From Alopecurus myosuroides (taxonomy: Eukaryota > Streptophyta > Magnoliopsida > Poales > Poaceae): a stretch of DNA of 64,000 nt. The notes under the pieces are model-generated. The model made no database searches and had not been told where the DNA came from. It saw only the letters and a program-made list of their open reading frames with translations. Below are positions 1-12,600 of this stretch, in pieces (within the stretch, counting starts at the first letter, position 1; each line of letters begins with the position of its first letter). The stretch is from NCBI GenBank assembly GCA_028641055.1, contig CM054057.1:402246814-402310813 (forward strand), given 5' to 3'. Made by a program: the position numbers and the translations under genes.

Positions 1-1156
1 GGAGCTGGATAGCACCTCTCTGAGATAATACACATACCGCTGCACGGTCTTGCCTTCCCCTTCTCGTTCCACTACCACCACCACACTGACTACCCGGTTG
101 GTGGCTGCGATATAAAGCAACATTGGCTCCTTGGGCAAAGGGCTTGCCAGGATGGGAGCGCTACCCAGCATGATCTTGAGCTCTTTGAAAGCCACATCAG
201 CTTGCGGGGTCCAGATGAACTTGTCACTTTTCTTCGTGCGCTGATAAAGAGGCAGCGCCTTCTCGCCCATTCTTCCGAGGAAGCGGCTAAGAGATGCCAG
301 GCATCCGGTAAATTTCTGCACATCCTTCAGTGATCTCGGCAAAGACATGCTCTCTATAGCTTTTATCTTTGAAGGATTGGCCTCAATGTCCCGACTGGAT
401 ACCAAGAAGCCGAGTAGCTTGCCAGCCGGGACGCCAAATGTGCACTTGGTTGGATTCAGTTTCATCTGGTATTTGCGCAAGCTGGCAAATGTTTCCTCAA
501 TATCGCTCAGGAGAGTGTGTTTTTCTTTTGTTTTGATGGCAATGTCATCTACATACACCTGCGCATTCTTTCCTATCTGGTCATGCAAGCATTTCTGCAT
601 GCACCTCTGATATGTAGCCCCGGCATTTCTCAACCCAAAACACATGACAAGATAGCAATAATCTCCGTACGGGGTAATAAAAGCAGTCTTTATTTGATCT
701 GCTGGGTTCAGAGGTATCTGGTTAAAACCAGAGTAGGCATCAATGAAAGACAAAATTTTGCACCCGGCAGTGGAATCGATCACCTGATCTATGCGGGGTA
801 GCAGAAACGGGCCCTTGGGGGCAGGCTTTGTTCAAGTCGGTGTAGTCCACGCACATGCGCCAGGCCACAACAGCCTTGGGATCCTCCTTCTTCTTCTCCA
901 CCACGACCGAATTGGCCAGCCAATCCGGATGCAGTACTTCCATAATAAATCCACTTGTCAGCAGCTTTGTGATCTCGTCACCAATATCTTTTATTCTCTC
1001 AGCCGCAAAGCGGCGCATCGTCTGCTTAACCGGCTTGGCGTCAAGGCGCACATGTAACGAGTGCTCAACCAACTCCCTCGGGACACCCGGCAGGTCCTGA
1101 TTGGACCATGCAAAGACATCCTGATTCTCACGGAGGAAGTGGATGAGCTCGCTTTC
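1..1156 (-). pseudogene. Element H pol fragment: reverse transcriptase and start of RNase H (Tat-like Ty3/gypsy)
   Basis: This is the polyprotein part that would copy element RNA into DNA. On the minus strand, 1072-820 reads an RT N-terminus: a pre-RT stretch with RRFA, then WLANSVVV and WRMCVDYTDLNKACP. That stretch is typical of the Tat/Retand lineage. One base is gained or lost near 810-820. After it the frame is open to position 1, through LLPRIDQV, FIDAYSG and the catalytic YVDD (plus-strand 544-555), the RT thumb, and the RNase H-like FIWTPQADVAF. Upstream it is separated from the protease by an in-frame TAG at 1157-1159. RNase H and integrase lie beyond the window edge. The lineage call rests on motif wording alone. 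A dead copy is certain from the frameshift and stop. Confidence 0.85.
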
Positions 1157-1159
1157 CTA

Positions 1160-2040
1160 TTTCTCCTCCAACCCGGCACCAATGATGGCCACACGCTCCG
1201 GGAACTCTGGGTCAATCTGCACCTTCTTTGTCTCTTGGGAGGTCTGGAAGGTGGCCCCATACTGAGAACTCGGCATGCCAGGCATACCGACTTGAGCTGC
1301 TTGGGCCATGGCCACCACTTCATGAATGTTCTTCTTCTCGGCAGCAATGACCATGGATTCGGCAAGCCGAGATCCAGCATATGCACACTCCAAGGAGAGC
1401 TTGTAGTCACCCAAGATGGTGATAATGCCATTGGGGCCAGGGATCTTCATCTTCAGATAAGCCGCATGGGTTGAGGCCATGAACTTGGTCAGAGCAGGTC
1501 TGCCGAGTAGAGCGTTATAAGGGCTCTGAAGATCAACCACCTTAAACTGCGGGCACTCGGTCCAGCAGTTCTCCTTGGTGACGAAAAGCACATCCATCCA
1601 TATTCGGCCGATGGGAGCACAAGACACTCCCGGCACAATTCCATGGAACATAGTCCGACTGGGTAGAAACATGTTCTCGGCAAGGCCGAGCTTCTCCATG
1701 GTATCTCGGTCTATGATGTTGATGTTCCTCCCGTTGTCGATCAACACCTTGTTGAACTTCACGTTCTTCTTGGTCCCCAGCAAAGTGGGGTCCACCACCA
1801 GAGCATATGTACCCGGGTTGGGCATTATCTTGGGATGATCTGCTCTAGACTAGACTATCTCCTGGTCGCACCACTCCATGTAATGCGGCACGGATGGCAT
1901 CAAGACATTCACCTCCATCACACGCCTGCGCTGAAACTGCTTGTCATCCGGCTCAGTGGTGAACACCATGTAGCTCTCATGATACTCCAGGTACTGGTTC
2001 CGGTCCCCAGCACCACCATCATTGTTGTTGTTCTGCTTGG

Positions 2041-2071
<31 letters not shown>

Positions 2072-2186
2072 ACGGTTGTTGTTGCGGGTGTAGTAGTTGT
2101 TGTTGCTGCGGTTGTTGTTGAAGTTGTGGTTGTAGTTGTTGTTGGCTCCCTACGCCACTTGGTTCATGTTCTCCCTCCTCGGCCGG
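1160..2186 (-). pseudogene. Element H gag C-terminus and aspartic protease, broken
   Basis: This minus-strand frame continues the H gag interrupted by element A. It reads an Asn-rich linker (from 2140 down), then a protease domain from about 1825. The protease core is LIDNGRNINII near 1735; the family normally has D-G-G-S here, so the active-site loop looks mutated. ALLGRPALTKFMA follows further downstream. In-frame TAG codons lie at 2150-2152, 1850-1852 (where a Trp codon is expected) and 1157-1159, all in one frame. This points to a single ancestral gag-PR-RT frame killed by point mutations. The right edge at 2186 is the first copy of the GCCGG target duplication of element A. The other half of gag resumes at 13914. 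Confidence 0.8.
2038..2071. repeat. (TTG)n microsatellite, poly-Asn coding on the minus strand
   Basis: An uninterrupted run of about ten TTG/GTT units sits inside a wider GTT-rich stretch (about 2020-2140). Read on the minus strand in the H gag frame it gives consecutive AAC codons, that is, a poly-asparagine linker before the protease. It probably expanded by slippage inside the coding frame. Confidence 0.9.
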
Positions 2187-5100
2187 TGTCGCACCCGGAC
2201 TTCTAGAGGATACTCACAGTCCGCTAAACAGTAGAACAAATGTCTTACGGGACATACCGGCACCCGCATCTCAATATGAGCAGGCCAACACGTAAACGTG
2301 TGACAACCATTCTCTACCATCCATCGTCTGCGTAAACCATCCCATAGAAATCCGACTACTTCCATTGACGTACTTCATAACATACACACATGGTGCGTCA
2401 ATGGCATTTGAACAAGTGATATCACAACATATCTCTAAGACACAAAAGATTGAAATAAGTTGCAAATAGCTCTCACTAGAGCAGAGATAGCAAATACAAT
2501 CATCCAGAGGACACATGTCCCAACAATTCATCATTACATCACAGCGGAAGCATCCAAAGTGTCTGAGTACAGACAAGATCCAAATTGGCCAAAGAAGCCA
2601 GAAACGAAAAGACGGAGCTCATCCACGATGTCTCGGATCCTGCCCGGGTCCGCTATCTACTCGTCAGCAGCCTCGTCATACTCCACGTAGTAGCCTCCAT
2701 GGGGATCCTCGGAAACGTAGTCTGCGGAAACCATAGCCCCAAAGGGGTCAGTACAGACAAGTACTGGCAAGCAAGACTCACAAGATACCAAAGTGTACCC
2801 GGCAACACCAAGTACAGATGCTTCGGGTTCAACGGAAGAATAGGTGATAGAAAAGTGCGGCAGCAGGCTGCTCTAACCAACTACAGAAACACGCTACAAC
2901 TTCCGGCTAAAAGAAGGGGATAAGATAGCGTACCGTAACCAACTACCACTAACCTCAAACAAACCCATCCTGGATCTCGCCCCTTATCCAAAGAAGCAAT
3001 CCGAGGATAACTCACACAGTTGGATTAATGATGGTTCAAGTTATTGTGTCAATAAGACTATTACTAGTCAAGTTATCATTAGTTAGATGTAAGTTGTCTA
3101 ATCCTTGTTAGCCAGCCCTATCACCAAGTCATCCATAACCGCGGACAACACGGCTTCTCGAGAAGATTTAACCCTGCAGGGATGCACCAATTTGGCCGTA
3201 CACGTAAGAATATCCCGCCAGACGGGGATCAAACCCACCAAGCGAGACACTCAACACAACCCAACTCTTCTTCGCATCAAGCCCAAAGAACCTCGTGCAA
3301 TTGAGCGCACGGCTAATCAAGCCCCACGAAGAAAAGGGGACCCTCATAGCACTCTAAGAACGTGTCTCCCTAAATGCCGACTACAAAAGTTACCACCCTG
3401 GCCTCGGGTTCGCACCTGCATATGCATGCGGCAAATGGAAAACCCGAACTAAATGAGGCGATTTGGACGAGATGCGAATCGAATCAAAGTTGAGGGGGGC
3501 GCCCATACACGCTTCCCACATGCGGTTAGCACGCTCATCATGGATCTAGAGGACAAGAACTTTTCCTGAGTTCGACACTAGCAGGCCTCAAAACCATACC
3601 CGGCCTCCTGCCGGTGCCTTATCATCAAATTAGCATTACCTCATACATTAACAGGTTGTTGTTTAAACATCGAGCCCCCAGAACATAATAAATATGGTAA
3701 AAGAAATAACGGACATCAGACTCGAGCATAAACAACCCTAAGCATGCTAGTAAGACACAGGCAACAAGCAACAGGGTTATAGGTGTGGAGGATAGGCTAT
3801 ATCAGGGTTACAGGATAACATGTGATAGGATCGAAACACAAGCAACGAATCTTAAGGCTAGCAGATTAGACAACGGAAAGTATCGATATCCAGTGTGGAA
3901 AGGACACAAGGGTTCATGTGAGTGAATACTTGCCTGCAAACTCAGTAGCCTGGTACTGGGCTAACTCCTCAGAAGTAGTGTCGTAAACCTCGTCTGTCTC
4001 AACGTCGTCGTCTATTCGAGAAGAAGCAAACAAACAACACAGAGAGACAAACAATCAATAACATGGCATAATGCACAATCATGGGATGATGCATGACAAT
4101 TTAATTGATGCATCAAAGGTAAGCTAGTTGACATGGTAACATAATTAAATGGGCCCATATGCAATTTGGATTGCATATGGAAAAGCCCATGAATTAAGGT
4201 TGGATTAAATGATCTACAACTAACCATCATGTGGAAGTTGATTAGGATGATGCATGGATGAGGAAAAAAAAAGGAAACAACAATAGATTCAATTTGAAAA
4301 GGTGTTTACCAAGTTTGAAATTTTTATTTATCAAGTTATGAAATTTTGGCTTCTTAAAGGAGTTACACAAGCATTTGTTGTTTTCACCAATTTTAATTGT
4401 TAAAAATAGATAACAAAGTTCATATTTAAAAAGAACACAAAATTTTAGGTGGAATACATGTTTCATTTGTTGAAAAAGGAATTAAAATGAATTAATTATG
4501 AATTAAACAAGTTTAAACAAGATCTAAATGAATTTAATTCAAGTATGAAATTATTTGAATTTTTTTATTTGTTCAAAACATTAAATCAAATTCATATTTG
4601 AAAAGTTTATACTTTTCTGGTTTGAAAACATATTTTATATGTTCAAAAAGAATTTAATTTGACCAAGTTATGATTTTAGCAATTTTAAATGATTTAAACA
4701 AGGTTTAAATTATTTAACCAATTTTAATTATTCAAAACAGGAAACAAAGTTTGTATTTGAAAAGGTGTTTGAATTTTGCATGGAAAACATATTTCATATG
4801 TGACATTTGAATTAAATTTGAATTAGTTATGAAATTAACCAAATTTGAAATGAGTTGTTTGAATTTGAATTTTGGAAACATTTGAAATGTTCAAAACAGT
4901 GAACAAATGATTTAAACATGTAGAGAAATAAATTTGGTACAGAAAACATATTTTATCTATTTTATTTGAATTTGAAATGCACAAGTTATTTCAATTTGAA
5001 ATTCAGGGACTAAACTGTAAACAAACAAGGACTTGGTGGTAAAAGAAAAAGGCCAGAAAAAGAAAAACACCTCGCAGTGACCTAGCCTTGGTCACTGACA

Positions 5101-6419
5101 AGGGGGGTCTGGGCCACCGTGGCAGTGTGTGTGTGCGCGTGGATGCACGCGTCGCTGACAGGGGGCCCCACCTGTCAGCGCGCGGTGCAAAAGTGTGGGA
5201 TTTAATCCCGCGGGGGCGGGGATCGAACCCTCGACCGCGTGAGCGTGCGCGCAGTGCTGCTGCCACTGCGCTGTGATGCTGTTTGTTGACAGTAGAGGGG
5301 CGCGCGCCGTTTTGTGGTGTTGTTCGTCAGTTAACTGAATAATTCAGTTAACTGAACCTTGCAGAGATGGCGGTGGACGCCGGCGGCGAGGACCTGCTGC
5401 CGCTGCTGCTGTGCGTGCACGGGTGCCGTGTGCGTGCACGTGCTTGTCACGAGGGAGCAGAGAGGGAAAAGGAGGAGGGTGACGTGCTGCTCACCGCCTC
5501 TGTAGCCGTGGCAGCGGCCCGACGTGGTGCAGACGACGGCGGCGACAGTCGAGGACGGCGGCTTCGTTCCGGGGGCTCTCAGCCCTGGTCGAGGAAGCGA
5601 GGAGGATGGTGGGAGTACGGGGAGTTTGTTCCCGTGCTCAGCCCGCGCGGTGAGCCGTCCTAGCGACGGCGATCGCCGGGGATTCAGTTGCGGTGGTGCG
5701 GTGGAGGTTGCAGAGAGATGCAGAGGAGGGAGGAGAAGAAGGAATCGGCGGCGGTGGAGAGAGAGAGAGGTGGAGGCGGAACTAGGGCAGGAGGGGAGCC
5801 CTTGGGGCAGCTATAAGGAGGAGGGGGAGGTGCTCGTAGCCGTTCCCCCCTTCTCTGCTCGACGTGGACAGCGCGGATGCGCGCCGTACAGAGGTAGGGG
5901 GTGAAGGGGTAGCAGGCCGTGGGCTGGGCTGGCCTGCCCCCTTCCCCTCTGTTTTTATTTTTTGGTTCTTCCTTTTTTTTGCTGAAAAGAATAGCTAGGA
6001 AAAAGGAGAGAAAAGAAAGGTGTTTGGGGGTTTTAAATTTTGGATAAAAAATTATAGGTTGATTATTTCAAAAGCTCAGCTGTGCAAGTGTTTGTTTTCA
6101 AAAATTTGAATTTTGGTTGCTATTTGTAAATTCAAATGAATTTGAGTGAAACATTGGTATAATTAAATTATTGAAACTTAAGCAATTCAATAGTTTGAAC
6201 TTTATAGTTTAATGGAAACAAATGATTGGTTTGATTTGTAATTTTCATTTGAAAAAAATTGTAACAGAACAAGTATGAAACAAGGATTTGAAATTTGTTT
6301 GAAATTCAAATGGAAAAACAAATGAAAACAAATGCAATGCTTATGATGTCATGATGCAAAACATAATTTAACAAAAAGCAAACATTCTAAAGGTTGTTTT
6401 TCATACTTGGGATGTTACA
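2187..6419 (-). repeat. Element A 3' LTR (4233 bp)
   Basis: The LTR reads TGTAACATCC...GGTGCGACA on its sense (minus) strand. From its sense 5' end it holds an AT-rich stretch (6419-5960), a GC-rich promoter/leader block (about 5900-5090) with a TATA-like CTTATAG near 5811-5820, an AT-rich stretch (about 5000-4050), the two exon-like blocks (4011-3934 and 2721-2657), and a 3'-UTR-like end. Plus-strand ORFs at 5367-5663 and 5524-5904 are antisense reads of the GC-rich block, not genes. No other gene is seen. Confidence 0.92.
2657..4011 (-). other. LTR-borne exon pair, copy 1 (element A 3' LTR)
   Basis: Exon-like block 4011-3934 (78 nt) follows CTCGAATAG and ends CAG/GCAAGT, a GC-type donor. 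A second block, 2721-2657 (65 nt), follows TTTCCGCAG and ends at TAG 2659-2657. Joined, both edges are phase 1 and the frame stays open. The first block gives DDVETDEVY...ELAQYQATEF, the second YVSEDPHGGYYVEYDEAADE and then stop. The peptide is strongly acidic with many Tyr. Block sizes and phases are identical in the other four LTRs of this family. No upstream coding exon with an ATG could be identified, so a complete gene is not shown. The function is unknown. Confidence 0.55.
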
Positions 6420-6433
6420 AAACGCCCCCTTGA
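6420..6433 (-). other. Element A polypurine tract
   Basis: On the minus strand CCTTCAAGGGGGCG lies immediately before the LTR start TGTAACATCC. It is the expected plus-strand priming site beside the 3' LTR. Element B has the matching tract at 27518-27530. Confidence 0.85.
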
Positions 6434-6454
6434 AGGAATCGCGCCCCGAGATTC

Positions 6455-8949
6455 CTACTGAGAAGAGAAAAGGTCCGGATACTTCTTGCGAAGATCCTCT
6501 TCGGTCTCCCACGTTGCCTCTTTATCGGAATGATGAGACCACTGCACTTTTAAGAACTTGGTGCTCTTGTTGCGAGTCTTACGCTCGGTCTCATCGAGAA
6601 TTCGAACAGGGTGCTTCTCATAAGAGAGATCTTCTTGCAGTTCAATGGAATCATGATCAACTGCACGATCTGGATCTTTGAAGCACCTCTTGAGCTGTGA
6701 CACGTGAAACACATCGTGCACCTTGGATAGCTTTTCTGGAAGTTCAAGACGATAGGCATTTTCTGCACGCCTTGAGAGAATGTTGAAAGGCCCAATGTAT
6801 CTTGGTGCAAGCTTTCCTTTGACACCGAAACGATGAGTGCCTCTGAGGGGAGTTACACGGAGATATGCTTTGTCACCAGGTGCATAAACCATATCCCTGT
6901 GTTTGCTGTCATAGTAGATTTTCTGACGAGACTGAGCAATCTTGAGATTGTCGCGAATGATGCGAACTTTCTCTTCGGCTTCCTTAACAATGTCAGGGCC
7001 TAAGAGTGAATGTTCACCAGCTCCAGACCAATTGATTGGACTCCTGCATCTGCGGCCATAGAGAGCTTCAAATGGTGCCATGCCTAGGCTTGCCTGGAAG
7101 CTGTTGTTGTATGAGAATTCAGCATATGGAAGACATTCCTCCCATTTCATGCCAAAAGAGAGACCACATGCTCTGAGCATATCCTCGAGAATCTGATTGA
7201 CTCTTTCGACTTGCCCTTGAGACTGAGGGTGATAGGCTGTGCTGAACAGAAGTTTGGTGCCCAAGGCTTCTTGAAAGCTTTTCCAGAAATGAGAAGTGAA
7301 GATGCTTCCACGGTCTGAACTTATTTCCAATGGAACACCATGAAGAGGAACAATCTTTGCTGTGTAGAGCTCTGCTAACTGACTAGCTGAGATTGTCTCT
7401 TTGACAGGAAAGAAGTGAGCTACTTTAGTGAGTCGATCAATGACAACGAAGATTGCATCGTTTCCCCTCTTGGACTTTGGAAAACCAGTGACGAAGTCCA
7501 TTCAATCATGTCCCACTTCCACTCAGGGATTTTCAGAGGTTGGAGAAGACCGGCTGTTTTCTGATGAACTGCCTTAACACGTTGACAAACGTCGCATTCA
7601 GAAACGTATTGAGCAATTTCACGTTTCATGCCAGGCCACCAATACAGTGTCTTGAGATCCTGGTACATCTTTGTACTTCCAGGGTGTATGGAGAGAGGAG
7701 TTTCATGAGCCTCCTTGAGAATGATATCCTTGAGACTTTGAATCTGAGGAACTGCAATGCGTCCTTCGAAGAACACAGTTCCCTTGTCATCAACTGAGAA
7801 GGACTCAAATTTCTCATTGCCTGCTTTGATGTGCTCTACAATCTTCTTGATTTCAGCATCACGAAGTTGTTCAGAACGAATCTTGTCCTCGAGAGTTGGA
7901 CTGGCTGTCAAGTTTGCAAGATAGCCTTGAGGAACAAGACCAAGGTTGAGCTTCTGGAATTCTTCATGAAGAGGAGGTTGGCTTTCCATGATCATGAGAT
8001 TATTGCAATACGACTTGCGACTGAGAGCATCGTCCATAACATTAGCCTTGCCTGGAGTGTAAGAAATGGTAAGATCAAAGTCTTTGATCTTTTCAATCCA
8101 TCTCCTTTGTCTGAGGTTTACATCTGGTTGACTGAAGATATACTTCAGACTCTTATGATCGGAAAAGATTTCAGTGCGATTACCCAACAAGTATTGTCTC
8201 CATTTCTTGAGGGAAAACACAACTGCTGCAAGTTCAAGGTCATGAGTGGGATAATTGAGCTCATGTGTGTTCAACTGACGTGAAGCATAGGCCACAACTT
8301 GACGTTCTTGCATAAGAACTGCACCTAGACCTTGGAGAGAAGCATCACAGAATATTTGGAAAGGTTTGGAAGGATCTGGGCCAACCAGAACTGGTGTAGA
8401 AGTGAGTTTAGTCTTCAGGAGATTGAAACTTTCATCACATTGTGGAGACCAAACGAACTTCTTGTCCTTCTTTGTGAGGTCAGTGAGAGGTTTGGCAATC
8501 TTGGAGAAATTTTGGACGAAGCGACGGCAATAGCTAGCCAAGCCAAGAAAACTTCTTACTTGCTTCACCGTCTTTGGAGGTTTCCAATCAACAATTGCTT
8601 TAACCTTTTCTGGATCAATGGCTATGCCCTTGGCAGAGATGACATGACCAAGGTAAGCAACTTCTGAAATCCAGAACTCACATTTGGAGAATTGGGCATA
8701 GAGACGATGGTCGCGAAGCTTCATGAGAGTGAGACGAAGATGTTCTTCATGCTCTTCCTCGGATTTTGAGTAGACAAGAATGTCATCAAGATATACCACA
8801 ACGAACTTGTCGAGGTATTCATGGAAGACAGAATTCATGAGTCGAGAGAATGTCGCTGGTGCATTGGTGAGACCAAAGGACATGACGGTGAATTCATATA
8901 GACCGTAGCGAGTGATGAAGGCTGTCTTTGGAATATCCTCTTTTCTGAC
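6455..8949 (-). pseudogene. Element A pol remnant: RT C-terminus, RNase H, integrase, chromodomain
   Basis: The minus-strand frame from about 8945 down to 7505 reads TAF, then [12 protein letters not shown] and the RT catalytic [10 protein letters not shown], RNase H ([14 protein letters not shown]), and the integrase zinc finger (H-x-H, CDVCQ). A one-base deletion near 7500 shifts it. The rest (7501-6455) continues from MDFVTGFP with integrase catalytic residues in SDRGS and QGQVERVNQ, then a C-terminal chromodomain ending KKYPDLFSSQ. It is closely similar to element B's pol. The N-terminal RT, protease and gag are lost at the 8949 junction, so no functional polyprotein is possible. Confidence 0.93.
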
Positions 8950-9131
8950 AGAATGTAGACGATAGCCTGGTAGTAGGTCTGGTCAAACTCTCGCTGCTGC
9001 TCGTAGACCTGGTACTCTGGTGCCCAACGTAACCCCAGAAAAGTGACCATGTCCCTCAGCATCTCCGGATAACCGGCAGTGCTCTCGCAACGAGTCATAT
9101 GAACCACCTGCGGGTAGAACCTGAGATCCAT
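8949..9131 (-). pseudogene. Element A remnant of the pre-gag ORF
   Basis: The frame starts at ATG 9131 (MDLRFYPQVVHMTRCES) and matches the first 61 or so codons of the intact B ORF at 22083, up to [10 protein letters not shown]. There it is fused out of frame to the RT coding sequence by the internal deletion. Similarity to B stops exactly at that junction. It is non-functional but confirms that the ORF belongs to the family and is not peculiar to B. Confidence 0.8.
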
Positions 9132-9294
9132 CTGCAGATGATCGGGGAAGTTTTGATTAGACGCCGGTAGAAGAACTGAAGTGGCAAGCAACAACAAGGT
9201 TTCAACGGACGAAAAGGATGTTGAGAAGAACAGGATATCGAAGCAACATTTGGGAAAAACGAGACCAAACACTCCTGAGGTACTACGGAAAACC

Positions 9295-9464
9295 CATCCG
9301 GGCTTCTAAAGGATCCATATCTACTGCTTAAGGAATAGAGGATCTGCTTCTGGGGCTTACACGCCTCCGTTCTCAATCGTGAGTAGGCAACATGATAAAT
9401 CATGTCACAACCACCTCCATTCCTATGGTCTAGTAGATATAACTATCCTAGAGAAACCAGGATA
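9295..9464 (-). repeat. Degenerate LTR-end-like segment inside element A leader
   Basis: About 150-170 bp present in A but absent from the same place in B. On the minus strand it resembles the terminal part of the family LTR in order: TATCCTG.TTTCT, GGATAGTT, GGTTGT.AC, GCCTACTC, GTAAGCCCC, then ATCCTTTAGAAG.CCGG. See the separate finding. Confidence 0.55.
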
Positions 9465-9658
9465 CGTGAAATCCTAACTTGAAAGTTTGGATGAGAAGAG
9501 AAAACAACGTTGCACTTCCTTACCAGAAAAGGGAGGGTGGGTGGGGAAAGAAATAAAAGAACAGAATTCCTACTCTCACGTTTCATTTTTCCTATATAGC
9601 TACAAAATAGTTTCTAGACTCAACTGCGACCAGTAAAAGGGATCCTACAGGCAGACAG

Positions 9659-9670
9659 GCTCTGATACCA
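9659..9670 (-). other. Element A primer-binding site (initiator tRNA-Met)
   Basis: On the minus strand TGGTATCAGAGC lies two bases inside the 5' LTR end. It is complementary to the 3' end of plant initiator tRNA-Met, the usual primer for Tekay-type elements. Confidence 0.93.
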
Positions 9671-9672
9671 TT

Positions 9673-12600
9673 TGTCGCACCCGGACTTCTAGAGGATACT
9701 CACAGTCCGCTAAACAGTAGAACAAATGGCTTACGGGACATACCGACACCCGCATCTCAATATGAGCAGGCCAACACGTAAACGTGTGACAACCATTCTC
9801 TACCATCCATCGTCTCCGTAAACCATCCCATAGAAATCCGACTACTTCCATTGACGTACTTCATAACATACACACATGGTGCGTCAACGGCATTTGAACA
9901 AGTGATATCACAACATATCTCTAAGACACAAAAGATTGAAATAAGTTGCAAATAGCTCTCACTAGAGCAGAGATAGCAAATACAATCATCCAGAGGACAC
10001 ATGTCCCAACAATTCATCATTACATCACAGCGGAAGCATCCAAAGTGTCTGAGTACAGACAAGATCCAAATAGGCCTAATAGGCCGGAAACGAAAAGACG
10101 GAGCTCATCCACGATGTCTCGGATCCTGCCCGGGTCCGCTATCTACTCGTCAGCAGCCTCGTCATACTCCACGTAGTAGCCTCCATGGGGATCCTCGGAA
10201 ACGTAGTCTGCGGAAACCACATTCCCAAAGGGGCCAGTACAGACAAGTACTGGCAAGCAAGACTCACAAGATACCAAAGTGTACCCGGCAACACCAAGTA
10301 CAGATGCTTTGGGTTCAACGGAAGAATAGGTGATACAAAAGTGCGGCAGCAGGCTGCTCTAACCAACTACAGAAACACGCTACAACTTCCGGCTAAAAGA
10401 AGGGGATAAGATAGCGTATCGTAACCAACTACCACTAACCTCAAACAAACCCATCCTGGATCTCGCCCCTTATCCAAAGAAGCAATCCGAGGATAACTCA
10501 CACAGTTGGATTAATGATGGTTCAAGTTATTGTGTCAATAAGACTATTACTAGTCAAGTTATCATTAGTTAGATGTAAGTTGTCTAATCCTTGTTAGCCA
10601 GCCCTATCACCAAGTCATCCATAACCGCGGACAACACGACTTCTCGAGAAGATTTAACCCTGCAGGGATGCACCAATTTGGCCGTACACGTAAGAATATC
10701 CCGCCAGACGGGGATCAAACCCACCAAGCGAGACACTCAACACAACCCAACTCTTCTTTGCATCAAGCCCAAAGAACCCCGTGCAATTGAGCGCACGGCT
10801 AATCAAGCCCCACGAAGAAAAGGGGACCCTCATAGCACTCTAAGAACGTGTCTCCCTAAATGCCGACTACAAAAGTTACCACCCTGGCCTCGGGTTCGCA
10901 CCTGCATATGCATGCGGCAAATGGAAAACCCGAACTAAATGAGGCGATTTGGACGAGATGCGAATCGAATCAAAGTTGAGGGGGGCGCCCATACACGCTT
11001 CCCACATGCGATTAGCGCGCTCATCATGGATCTAGAGGACAAGAACTTTTCCTGAGTTCGACACTAGCAGGCCTCAAAACCATACCCGGCCTCCTGCCGG
11101 TGCCTTATCATCAAATTAGCATTACCTCATACATTAACAGGTTGTTGTTTAAACATCGAGCCCCCAGAACATAATAAATATGGTAAAAGAAATAACAGAC
11201 AGCAGACTCGAGCATAAACAACCCTAAGCATGCTAGTAAGACACAGGCAACAAGCAACAGGGTTATAGGTGTGGAGGATAGGCTATATCAGGGTTACAGG
11301 ATAACATGTGATAGGATCGGAACACAAGCAACGAATCTTAAGGCTAGCAGATTAGACAACGGAAAGTATCGATATCCAGTGTGGAAAGGACACAATGGTT
11401 CATGTGAGTGAATACTTGCCTGCAAACTCAGTAGCCTTGTACTGGGCTAACTCCTCAGAAGTAGTGTCGTAAACCTCGTCTGTCTCAACGTCGTCGTCTA
11501 TTCGAGAAGAAGCAAACAAACAACGCAGAGAGACAAACAATCAATAACATGGCATAATGCACAATCATGGGATGATGCATGACAATTTAATTGATGCATC
11601 AAAGATAAGCTAGTTGACATGGTAACATAATTAAATGGGCCCATATGCAATTTGGATTGCATTTGGAAAAGCCCATGAATTAAGGTTGGATTAAATGATC
11701 TACAACTAACCATCATGTGGAAGTTGATTAGGATGATGCATGGATGAGGAAAACAAAAAGAAAACAACAATAGATTCAATTTGAAAAGGTGTTTACCAAG
11801 TTTGAAATTTTTATTTATCAAGTTATGAAATTTTGGCTTCTTAAAGGAGTTACACAAGCATTTGTTGTTTTCACCAATTTTAATTGTTCAAAATAGATAA
11901 CAAAGTTCATATTTGGAAAGAACACAAAATTTTAGGTGGAATACATGTTTCATTTGTTGAAAAAGGAATTAAAATGAATTAATTATGAATTAAACAAGTT
12001 TAAACAAGATCTAAATGAACTTAATTCAAGTATGAAATTATTTGAATTTTTTTATTTGTTCAAAACATTAAATCAAATTCATATTTGAAAAGTTTATACT
12101 TTTATGGTTTGAAAACATATTTTATATGTTCAAAAAGAATTTAATTTGACCAAGTTATGATTTTAACAATTTTAAATGATTTAATCAAGGTTTAAATTAT
12201 TTAACCAATTTTAATTATTCAAAACAGGAAACAAAGTTTGTATTTGAAAAGGTGGTTCAATTTTGCATGGAAAACATATTTCATATGTGACATTTGAATT
12301 AAATTTGAATTAGTTATGAAATTAACAAAATTTGAAATGAGTTGTTTGAATTTGAATTTTGAAAACATTTGAAATGTTCAAAACAGTGAACAAATGATTT
12401 AAACATGTACAGAAATAAATTTTCTACAGAAAACATATTTTATCTATTTTATTTGAATTTGAAATGCACAAGTTATTTCAATTTGAAATTCAGGGACTAA
12501 ACTGTAAACAAACAAGGACTTGGTGGTAAAAGAAAAAGGCCAGAAAAAGAAAAACACCTCGCAGTGACCTAGCCTAGGTCACTGACAAGGGGGCCCTGGG

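Noticed and set aside
2041..2140. TTG-rich repeat as a possible CRISPR or satellite array
   Set aside because: A simple trinucleotide run coding poly-Asn in the H gag frame, with no spacers or longer unit.
5367..5904. Plus-strand ORFs of about 100-130 codons, repeated at 12854-13391
   Set aside because: They are antisense to the GC-rich leader block of A's LTRs, have biased composition, and recur only because the LTR recurs.
7831..8283. 150-codon plus-strand ORF inside element A
   Set aside because: Antisense to the pol frame, which carries clear RNase H and RT motifs.
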